Notes under the pieces: model-generated | The model's database searches: none | What the model saw: the letters and a program-made list of their open reading frames with translations, nothing else | Told to the model about the DNA's origin: nothing | Program-made: the position numbers and the translations under genes | Part shown: piece after piece, positions 16,782 to 23,222 of the stretch | Position numbering within the stretch: position 1 is the stretch's first letter | Layout: each line of letters begins with the position of its first letter | NCBI GenBank assembly: GCA_036323355.1 | Contig: AP028876.1 | Coordinates: 1,612,001-1,676,000, forward strand | Reading direction: 5' to 3' | Source of the DNA: Gottschalkiaceae bacterium SANA | Lineage (GTDB): Bacteria > Bacillota > Clostridia > Tissierellales > GPF-1 | DNA: 64,000 nucleotides

Positions 16782-17993
16782 ATGAAAACGGTAGCGATTA
16801 TTGGTACTTTTGATTCGAAGGGAAAAGAGTTTTTGTTTTTAAAAAGTATCCTAGAGAAATTTGGTCTTCAAACACTGACGATTCATTCAGGAGCATTTGA
16901 GTCGGCATTCGAGCCAGATGTTTCAAATGCTGAAGTTGCAGCTGCTGCAGGCGTGAAGATTGAAGCCATTGTAGCAAAAAAAGACAGGGGATGGGCGACG
17001 GAAGTGTTGTCAAAAGGAATGGTAGAATTGTTGCCAAAGCTTTATAAAGAGGGAAAATTTGATGGTGTTATTTCCTTGGGTGGCAGTGGTGGCACATCTT
17101 TGGCAACACCTGCGATGCAAGAAATTCCGGTCGGTGTTCCAAAAATTATGGTTTCAACGATCGCTGTTGGAAATACAGCAGAAATCGTAGGGACCAGTGA
17201 TATTATGATGATGCCTTCTATCGTTGACGTGGCAGGATTGAATTCCATTTCAACAAAGATCTTTACGAATGCAGCCGCTGCAATGGCGGGAATGTTGAAT
17301 TATGAATCGACGGAAGATGTGGAACATAAGCCTTTACTTGCGGCAACCATGTTTGGCGTGACGACGCCATGTGTGGACTATGCGCGAGCTTATTTGGAAA
17401 AGGCGGGTTACGAAGTGTTAACATTCCACGCGACCGGTGTTGGTGGAAGAGCAATGGAATCCTTGATTGATGCTGGGTATATTGAAGGGGTTTTGGATCT
17501 TACAACGACTGAGTGGTGTGATGAAGTCGTTGGTGGTGTTTTGGCTGGCGGGCCCAATCGTTTGGAAGCGGCAGGGCGAAAAGGAATTCCACAGGTTGTA
17601 TCCGTAGGCGCATTAGATATGGTAAACTATGGCGCATATGAAACGGTGCCAAAAGAATATGCGGGAAGAAATTTATACAAGCATAATCCGATGATTACAT
17701 TGATGCGTACATCTGTTGATGAAAATAAAAAAATTGGTGAAAAGATTGTAGAAAAGTTGAATATGACAACAGGGCCGACAGCATTTTTTATTCCTTTGAA
17801 AGGCGTATCCATGATTGATGCAGAGGGACAGCCGTTCTATGGCCCGGAAGAAGATCAAGTGTTGTTTGATGTTTTGCGAAATGGACTTGATCAAGAAGCT
17901 GTTGAAATCATTGAAATGCAAAATCATATCAATGATCAAGCATTTGCTGAAGCAGCAGCGCAACGTTTACTCGATATGTTGAATAAAAAATAG
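16782..17993 (+). CDS. Tm-1-like ATP-binding protein (UPF0261 family)
   Basis: The 403-residue protein matches the UPF0261 family, whose plant member forms the N-terminal half of the tomato resistance protein Tm-1. Visible marks are [11 protein letters not shown] at the N-terminus, the glycine-rich loop [16 protein letters not shown] (about residues 100-115), the [18 protein letters not shown] segment and [17 protein letters not shown] near the end. The family binds ATP in structural studies; its metabolic reaction in bacteria is not established. The gene begins an operon with the TIM-barrel gene 23 bp downstream, after GGAGGAGGG. The regulator upstream carries a copy of that TIM barrel. Confidence 0.9.
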   Translation: MKTVAIIGTFDSKGKEFLFLKSILEKFGLQTLTIHSGAFESAFEPDVSNAEVAAAAGVKIEAIVAKKDRGWATEVLSKGMVELLPKLYKEGKFDGVISLGGSGGTSLATPAMQEIPVGVPKIMVSTIAVGNTAEIVGTSDIMMMPSIVDVAGLNSISTKIFTNAAAAMAGMLNYESTEDVEHKPLLAATMFGVTTPCVDYARAYLEKAGYEVLTFHATGVGGRAMESLIDAGYIEGVLDLTTTEWCDEVVGGVLAGGPNRLEAAGRKGIPQVVSVGALDMVNYGAYETVPKEYAGRNLYKHNPMITLMRTSVDENKKIGEKIVEKLNMTTGPTAFFIPLKGVSMIDAEGQPFYGPEEDQVLFDVLRNGLDQEAVEIIEMQNHINDQAFAEAAAQRLLDMLNKK

Positions 17994-18016
17994 AATATTT
18001 AATAGGAGGGTTCACC

Positions 18017-18850
18017 ATGTTTAAAATGACACGGAAAGAAATTTTGGATCGGTATCGCAAAATTGTAGCGAAGGGCGATATTTTGGTAGGCGTAGGAGCG
18101 GGTACTGGAATTACTGCAAAGAGCAGTGAGGCTGGTGGAGCGAATATGTTGATTATTTATAATTCAGGTCGTTACAGAATGGCAGGCCGGGGCTCATTGG
18201 CAGGATTGATGTCCTACGGTGATGCGAATAAAATCGTTGTAGAGATGGCTGCAGAAGTATTACCAGTTGTTAAGGATACGCCTGTTTTGGCTGGGGTATG
18301 CGGGACAGATCCATTTCGTCTAATGGAAGTATTTTTAAAAGAGTTAAAGGATATGGGATTCAGCGGAGTTCAGAACTTCCCAACTGTTGGGTTGATCGAT
18401 GGTGTTTTCCGTCAGAACTTAGAAGAAACAGGAATGGGATATGGCCTTGAAGTTGAGATGATTCGCCAGGCTCATAAATTGGATCTGCTGACGACACCCT
18501 ATGTATTTGATGAGGATCAAGCAAGAGCGATGGCAGAAGCTGGAGCTGATATTTTGGTTGCGCATATGGGCTTAACAACAAAAGGAACGATCGGTGCTGT
18601 GACGGCATTAACTCTAGATGATTGCATCGTAAAAATCAAAGCAATTATGAAGGCCGGCAAGGAAGTAAATCCAGATATTATGGTAATTTGTCATGGTGGA
18701 CCGATAGCGGAGCCAGAAGATGCACAATATGTGATTGAAAGAATTCCAGAAATTGATGGATTCTTTGGTGCGTCCAGTATTGAACGATTTGCAGCTGAAA
18801 AATCGATCAAGGCGCAAACGGAAGAATTTAAGAAAATTCAAAGATCCTAG
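18017..18850 (+). CDS. PEP-hydrolase-family TIM-barrel protein (C-terminal half of Tm-1)
   Basis: This 277-residue TIM barrel corresponds to the second half of Tm-1-like fusion proteins. Motifs include [56 protein letters not shown] and [12 protein letters not shown] near the C-terminus. Databases call the family phosphoenolpyruvate hydrolase or signal-transduction TIM barrel, but the natural reaction is unclear. It follows the Tm-1-like gene with its own AGGAGGG, so the two probably act as a complex or sequential pair. It is clearly paralogous to the sensor part of the regulator at 15437. Confidence 0.88.
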   Translation: MFKMTRKEILDRYRKIVAKGDILVGVGAGTGITAKSSEAGGANMLIIYNSGRYRMAGRGSLAGLMSYGDANKIVVEMAAEVLPVVKDTPVLAGVCGTDPFRLMEVFLKELKDMGFSGVQNFPTVGLIDGVFRQNLEETGMGYGLEVEMIRQAHKLDLLTTPYVFDEDQARAMAEAGADILVAHMGLTTKGTIGAVTALTLDDCIVKIKAIMKAGKEVNPDIMVICHGGPIAEPEDAQYVIERIPEIDGFFGASSIERFAAEKSIKAQTEEFKKIQRS

Positions 18851-18894
18851 CATAGAGGAAATCTAGAATGAATGAGTCTGCTAGTTAAATATTG

Positions 18895-18931
18895 AGAATG
18901 AGTTCTGTACTTTGTGGAACTCATTCTTTTT
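18895..18931 (+). terminator. Terminator of the Tm-1-like operon
   Basis: AGAATGAGTTC and GAACTCATTCT are exact 11-bp arms around an 11-base loop, followed by TTTTT. Confidence 0.85.
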
Positions 18932-19061
18932 ATTATGCGACTAAAGAATTAGAACTAAAGTTTAGTTAAGGTCATATATGATCGATAATCTTGAATGTTT
19001 CATGGCTAAGGCGAAAGATGGGAAAAATATAACAAAACAGAGGTTTGTATTATGAAATAAA
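18932..19061. other. AT-rich spacer without recognised feature
   Basis: Between the terminator at 18895 and the promoter at 19062 I see no reading frame with a ribosome binding site and no RNA motif; only AT-rich sequence with the short repeat CTAAAG/CTAAAC near both ends. Confidence 0.5.
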
Positions 19062-19090
19062 TTGAAAAACTAAACTTTCCGTGATATAAT
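19062..19090 (+). promoter_or_regulatory. Sigma-A promoter of the c-di-GMP riboswitch transcript
   Basis: TTGAAA (19062-19067) and TATAAT (19085-19090) are 17 bp apart and lie just before the aptamer. Confidence 0.8.
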
Positions 19091-19097
19091 TTATTTG

Positions 19098-19180
19098 TAT
19101 CCGATAATGGCAAACTTGTCGAAAGACAAGGACGCAAAACTACAGGGCCTTACTCGTTGAGTTGGTAGCCAGTTGCCGAA
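19098..19180 (+). ncRNA. Cyclic di-GMP-I (GEMM) riboswitch aptamer
   Basis: The leader contains TGGCAAAC, a GAAA tetraloop hairpin (CTTGTC-GAAA-GACAAG), GGACGCAAA, GGGCC and the receptor-side hairpin ending GGTAGCCAGTTGCC, in the order and spacing of GEMM-I aptamers. A terminator follows at 19198. The downstream gene encodes a secreted protein, a classic target for c-di-GMP control of surface or matrix functions. Confidence 0.92.
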
Positions 19181-19197
19181 GAGTCAAAGCGATTTGA

Positions 19198-19230
19198 ATT
19201 CTTCTACACTTGCTGTAGGGGAATTTTTTT
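19198..19230 (+). terminator. Riboswitch-linked intrinsic terminator
   Basis: ATTCTTCTACA (19198-19208) pairs with TGTAGGGGAAT (19214-19224) around CTTGC with two G-U pairs, then a run of seven T. It sits between the c-di-GMP aptamer and the gene start and should be the expression platform. Confidence 0.85.
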
Positions 19231-19274
19231 GGCTTTCATTTCGGATCTCCAAATTTTGTTGTAGGAGGTTTATG

Positions 19275-20129
19275 ATGAAAAGAAGTAAATTGTTGGCAAG
19301 TGTACTAGTGGTCATGTTGTTAGTTTCTTTGAGTGGTGTATCAGCTTTTGCTGATGAAGAACTCCCAACTGCGGGTGATCAAACACCAGTGATCGAGCAA
19401 GCAGAACCAACAGAACCAGCAGATTCTACAGAACCAGCAGATCCGATAGAATCGTCAGAATTAGAAGTTGGGTATCTGCGATTTGATCTTGGGGAAGATC
19501 TGATATTCATTGTTGAAGATGGGGTTATTGTTGAGGTTACAACAGAGTTGAATTTTAATGAGGCACCAGCAGAAGATCCAGCGGCACCAGCAGAAGACCC
19601 TGCGGCACCAGCAGAAGACCCTGCGGCACCAGCAGAAGACCCTGCGGCAACAGCAGAAGATCCTGCGGCACCAGTAGATGATCCTGCAGATCCATTTGTG
19701 GCGTATCTCGGTTTACCTGTAGCCGAAGGCGTTGAATTGCTGTTAGCTGGAACGGAAGTAGAATATCCAATTGCACTCGATATCTTTGCGAATGGTGATA
19801 CTGCTGTCGAATTGAAGGCATTGATTAATGATGTGTATACAGATGAGTTGGTACTTCGGGCAATTGCCTTGGATAGCGACAACCCACATGCAGATCGTTT
19901 TATAAATGCAGCAATCTATCGCATTACACCAGGTAAAATGAATTTGCTTGAAAAGCTGGCAGCTCAGTCTGATGAAGAGATTGATTATGCGGAATTGGCA
20001 ACATGGGATGTGAAAGATATTCAAGGGCTGGCGAATGCGAAACGTACAGAAACAAAGTCTGAAGCTAAGTCTGGAGCAACCAATAGAGTGAAATCGAATA
20101 ATGGTAAGGCAAAAGGAAAAAGCAAATAG
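19275..20129 (+). CDS. Secreted acidic protein with AEDPAAP repeats, c-di-GMP controlled
   Basis: I know no family for this 284-residue protein. A signal peptide with a hydrophobic core (LLASVLVVMLLVSLSGVSAFA) is followed by a Pro/Glu/Thr-rich stretch, a short globular part, six seven-residue repeats of the AEDPAAP type and a second folded part (FVAYLGLPVAEGVELLLAG to ELATWDVKDIQGL). The C-terminus is very basic and Lys/Ser/Gly-rich (NNGKAKGKSK). There is no LPxTG or membrane anchor, so the protein is released or held by charge. ATG 19275 follows AGGAGG at 19263-19268. A c-di-GMP-I riboswitch precedes it, so a role in adhesion or matrix is a reasonable guess. Confidence 0.85.
   Translation: MKRSKLLASVLVVMLLVSLSGVSAFADEELPTAGDQTPVIEQAEPTEPADSTEPADPIESSELEVGYLRFDLGEDLIFIVEDGVIVEVTTELNFNEAPAEDPAAPAEDPAAPAEDPAAPAEDPAATAEDPAAPVDDPADPFVAYLGLPVAEGVELLLAGTEVEYPIALDIFANGDTAVELKALINDVYTDELVLRAIALDSDNPHADRFINAAIYRITPGKMNLLEKLAAQSDEEIDYAELATWDVKDIQGLANAKRTETKSEAKSGATNRVKSNNGKAKGKSK
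19563..19688 (+). repeat. Six in-frame 21-bp tandem repeats
   Basis: Units start at 19563, 19584, 19605, 19626, 19647 and 19668. The middle three are identical (GCACCAGCAGAAGACCCTGC plus G), while the outer ones carry a few substitutions. Each encodes seven residues (APAEDPA register), so unit gain or loss would keep the frame. Confidence 0.95.
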
Positions 20130-20137
20130 ATGAAATG

Positions 20138-20168
20138 AGAATCCGAATCATATCGGATTCTTTTTTTT
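20138..20168 (+). terminator. Terminator of the secreted repeat protein gene
   Basis: AGAATCCGA and TCGGATTCT pair around ATCATA and are followed by a T-run. Confidence 0.88.
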
Positions 20169-20298
20169 GCGATATAACAAGAATACACAAAATATTGAAT
20201 TTTGTGAAAAAACCAGATTGAAATCATTATGAAATAGGTATATTCCATTTAGAGGGAATTTTAATCAAAATTCTTAATAAAATTTGGAGGGAGAAAGT

Positions 20299-20667
20299 AT
20301 GGGTAAATTTTTAGTAAAAGAAACAAAGACGGGGATCAAGTTTGATTTAAAAGCATCAAACGGTCAGGTGATTGGCACTTCAGAAGTGTACTCTTCGAAA
20401 AAAGCATGCTTAAATGGGATCGAAAGTGTGAAAAAGAATGCTGTTGCCGCAAAATTGGATGATCAAACGGTTGAAGCACCTGAAAAGGTGACTAATCCTA
20501 AATTTGAAGTTTATACAGACAAAGCAGGTGAGTATCGTTTTAGACTGAACGCGCGTAATGGAGAAAACATACTTGCTTCAGAAGGATATAAAGCGAAAAC
20601 AAGTTGTATGAATGGAATTGAGAGTATTCGTAAGAATGCACCGGAAGCTTCTGTAGTAGAAGAATAG
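20299..20667 (+). CDS. YegP family protein, tandem DUF1508
   Basis: The 122-residue protein has two copies of the short YegP (DUF1508) unit: KFDLKASNGQVIGTSEVYSSKKACLNGIESVKKNA, and FRLNARNGENILASEGYKAKTSCMNGIESIRKNAP (quoted here as the two segments ending near residues 45 and 110). The fold is a small beta-sheet plus helix; no biochemical function is firmly known. ATG 20299 follows GGAGGGAG; an in-frame TTG at 20284 is before the site and rejected. It is a single-gene unit with its own GC-rich terminator. Confidence 0.87.
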   Translation: MGKFLVKETKTGIKFDLKASNGQVIGTSEVYSSKKACLNGIESVKKNAVAAKLDDQTVEAPEKVTNPKFEVYTDKAGEYRFRLNARNGENILASEGYKAKTSCMNGIESIRKNAPEASVVEE

Positions 20668-20699
20668 AGAACTTGCTATAAGAGTCAAAGCGACTGGTG

Positions 20700-20722
20700 G
20701 CCCCGCAAATGCGGGGCTATTT
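20700..20722 (+). terminator. Terminator after the YegP family gene
   Basis: GCCCCGC-AAAT-GCGGGGC is an exact 7-bp GC hairpin followed by TATTTTC, a weak T-run. Confidence 0.75.
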
Positions 20723-20913
20723 TCATACCTACTCCTTTTTCAAATCAAACTTCTAATGAATTTATATTTTAATGAAAGGGAATTTCTGTGAATTAATCGT
20801 GTGAATCAGGAAAAATTGTATCATTAAGTGGATGATACGGGCATCGCAAAAGGGGTGTGGAATAGGAGCGTGTATTAGCGGGTAAGAAATAGGAGAAGAG
20901 AAAGGAGGAATCA

Positions 20914-21417
20914 ATGAATTCTTTACCAAAGATAAATATGGATGATAATGAAACGGGATGTTGTCCAAGATTCCACCCGGATGAGTGGAATGAGAAAATC
21001 ATTGAGTTTGATAATTTGCTTTTTGCGAAAGCTCAATCGAAAAGTTTGATGCATATTCCATTGAATTTTGGCAGTGTTATGAAACATACTATGGAGGCCA
21101 TTGCAGAATCTGATGCTGAAGTGAATGATCAATATTTGATTTTGTCGAGGGATCTTTCATCCTGGAAAGGGGAGCATTTATTTCTGGTGTCAAAAGAGGT
21201 AAAGGGTATGGAAATGACGCATTTATCCGGTCGGTTTGCATCGAAAGTATTCGAAGGCGAGTTCAAGGAACAAGCAAAATGGATGGGGGAGATGGAAACC
21301 TATGTCAAAAAAATCGGAGAGACTGGTAAAGAGATCTATGCTTTCTATACCACTTGTCCGAAGTGTGCGACTCATTATGGGAAAAATTATGTGGTTATCA
21401 TGATGAAGTTAGCTTAA
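20914..21417 (+). CDS. Conserved uncharacterised protein with GCCPRF and CPKC motifs
   Basis: Homologues of this 167-residue protein exist widely and are often labelled hydrolase without support. Recognisable marks are TGCCPRFHPDEWN at the N-terminus, SLMHIPLNFGSVMKHTMEAI in the middle and YTTCPKCATHYGKNYVV at the C-terminus. The CC and CxxC pairs could bind a metal ion. The middle part may adopt a GyrI-like ligand-binding fold, but I am not sure. It starts after AAAGGAGG, stands alone and ends before a strong terminator. No function is proposed. Confidence 0.75.
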   Translation: MNSLPKINMDDNETGCCPRFHPDEWNEKIIEFDNLLFAKAQSKSLMHIPLNFGSVMKHTMEAIAESDAEVNDQYLILSRDLSSWKGEHLFLVSKEVKGMEMTHLSGRFASKVFEGEFKEQAKWMGEMETYVKKIGETGKEIYAFYTTCPKCATHYGKNYVVIMMKLA

Positions 21418-21453
21418 AAACACACAACGCCTGAAAAGGCGTTGTGTGTTTTT
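21416..21453 (+). terminator. Strong intrinsic terminator
   Basis: ACACACAACGCC and GGCGTTGTGTGT pair exactly around TGAAAA, with flanking A and T runs. Confidence 0.9.
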
Positions 21454-21560
21454 GTGTAAAATTAGGAACATGCCAGCCTACTGTACTTGTTAAATTTGTA
21501 TTAATCAAGTAGAGATTATAAGCACTACCGGGTAGAAGAAAGGTAAGGAGAGTGATGTGA

Positions 21561-21965
21561 ATGCGTATATTAATTAATGCATTGGCGGAAATTCAAAAAG
21601 AATTTGGCTATATACCGGAAAGTGAGATTAAACGACTAGCAATCGATATGAATATGCAGAAGGCACAATTATATGGAGTGATCTCCTTTTATTCCAGATT
21701 ATACACAGAAAAAAAAGGAAGAAACATCATCCGTATTTGTAAATCTGTTACCTGTGGGATGAACGGCAGTCAAAGCATTCGAGAGGCGGTGATTGCACAT
21801 TTGAAGATTGGAGATTCTATGACCACAGAGGATGAACGATTTACTCTAGAATTGGTTGAATGTTTGGGACTCTGCAATGTAGCACCGGTGATGACGATTA
21901 ATGATGCCGTATATGAAAATTTAACGGCTGAAAAGGCAATTGAAATCATTGATTCATTTGACTAA
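21561..21965 (+). CDS. hydC: NADH-linked hydrogenase small subunit (NuoE/HydC-like, [2Fe-2S])
   Basis: This thioredoxin-like ferredoxin has the ligand pattern C-x4-C (CKSVTC) and C-x3-C (CLGLC) of NuoE, HydC and HndA. At 134 residues it is about 20-30 shorter than usual at the N-terminus. It relays electrons near the NuoF-like flavin subunit. The start follows AAGGAGAG. It is the first of three tightly packed genes ending in an [FeFe]-hydrogenase, so it is the small subunit of that complex. Confidence 0.9.
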   Translation: MRILINALAEIQKEFGYIPESEIKRLAIDMNMQKAQLYGVISFYSRLYTEKKGRNIIRICKSVTCGMNGSQSIREAVIAHLKIGDSMTTEDERFTLELVECLGLCNVAPVMTINDAVYENLTAEKAIEIIDSFD

Positions 21966-21974
21966 GGAGAGGCT

Positions 21975-23222
21975 ATGATGAAAGAATGCAAATATATAAA
22001 GGAAATTATTGAAAAGGGTACCGTGGAATGGCCGTACCGTTTCTTCCATCAAGGGTTGGAAATGGGGAGAGAGCGATGCTTTCGGGAACTTGAAAAATCC
22101 GGCTTGGTTGGACGCGGTGGAGCTGCTTTTCCCACCTCAAAAAAATGGGGAAGCGTATGGGATACTGAAAATGTCGTGCTGATTTGCAATGCCGACGAAG
22201 GGGAACCGGGTACCTTTAAGGATCGTTATATCATGGAAAACAATCCAGCCTTTCTCTTGGAGAGTATGTTGCTTTCCGCATTCATTGTTAATGCCAGGGC
22301 ATTGTATATCTATATTCGAGGCGAGTACACACAAGCAATTTCCTTGATGAAAAAGGAAATTGACCAGGCGGATGTGGTACTTGATGCGTATAGAGAGAAA
22401 ACTGGCGTGAAACTAGAAGTTGAGGTCGTTGTTGGTCAAGGCGCCTATGTTTGTGGTGATGAAACTTCGTTGATCAATTCAATTGAAGGGGTACGGCCAA
22501 ATTCGAGAATCAAACCACCATATCCAACTCAAAAGGGCTTGTTTGATGCTCCGACGATCGTAAATAATGTCGAAACCTTATGTAACCTGTCGTTAATTAT
22601 TCGAGATGGTGGAGATTTTTTTTCCTCTTTAGGTGTGGAAGGCAGTCGGGGTACAAAGTTAATCTCCCTAAGTGGAAAGATCAAAAATCCAGGGGTTTAT
22701 GAAATTGAAATGGGCAAGGTTTCCCTACGTGAAATTATTGAGGAATTAGGCGGTGGAATCAAAGGCGATCACGAATTAAAATTTGTGATTCCTGGCGGGA
22801 TTTCAACACAGTTGTTTGTAGAAAATGAGATCGACGTGATGGTAGATTACTGCAGCCTTAAGCAGGCGGGGAGCGCCCTTGGTTCGGGAGCGATAATTGT
22901 TGCAGATGAAACGGTTAATGCCGTAGAAATGGCGAAGAATGCTGCTGACTTCTTTTCAAAAGAAACTTGTGGAATCTGTTTTCCATGCAAAGAAGGGAAT
23001 CGACAGATTCATAATATGCTCAACAAAATATATGTATTTGAGGGGAAAAGAGAATACTTGAAATTGATACGCGAAATCTCTGAAACCACTAGTCGTGCAG
23101 CACGATGTGGTTTGGGTCAATCAGCTGGGAATTTGCTTGTTAGCGCGATTGAGAAAATTCCAGGGGACTTTACCTATTATTTGCCAGAAATAGATCTGGA
23201 TCGAGATGAGGTGAAGAAATGA
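21975..23222 (+). CDS. hydB: NADH-binding flavin subunit of the hydrogenase (NuoF/HydB-like)
   Basis: The 415-residue subunit contains the NuoF core: GLVGRGGAAFPTSKKW and CNADEGEPGTFKDR (FMN and NADH binding), VCGDETSLINSIEG and the [4Fe-4S] ligands in CGICFPCKEGN with AARCGLGQ. Typical electron-bifurcating HydB is near 600 residues, with an N-terminal [2Fe-2S] domain and a C-terminal two-cluster ferredoxin domain. Both are absent here. The gene overlaps hydA by 4 bp and follows hydC by 9 bp. The reduced architecture raises the possibility of ferredoxin-independent NADH-driven H2 formation. Confidence 0.92.
   Translation: MMKECKYIKEIIEKGTVEWPYRFFHQGLEMGRERCFRELEKSGLVGRGGAAFPTSKKWGSVWDTENVVLICNADEGEPGTFKDRYIMENNPAFLLESMLLSAFIVNARALYIYIRGEYTQAISLMKKEIDQADVVLDAYREKTGVKLEVEVVVGQGAYVCGDETSLINSIEGVRPNSRIKPPYPTQKGLFDAPTIVNNVETLCNLSLIIRDGGDFFSSLGVEGSRGTKLISLSGKIKNPGVYEIEMGKVSLREIIEELGGGIKGDHELKFVIPGGISTQLFVENEIDVMVDYCSLKQAGSALGSGAIIVADETVNAVEMAKNAADFFSKETCGICFPCKEGNRQIHNMLNKIYVFEGKREYLKLIREISETTSRAARCGLGQSAGNLLVSAIEKIPGDFTYYLPEIDLDRDEVKK

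Noticed and set aside
19563-19688. Tandem repeats considered as a CRISPR array
   Set aside because: Units are contiguous, without spacers, and translate in frame as AEDPAAP repeats.
19379-19882. 167-codon minus-strand frame rich in Ala/Gly/Ser opposite the repeat protein
   Set aside because: It is the antisense reading of the 21-bp repeats; the plus-strand frame has the promoter, riboswitch, binding site and signal peptide.
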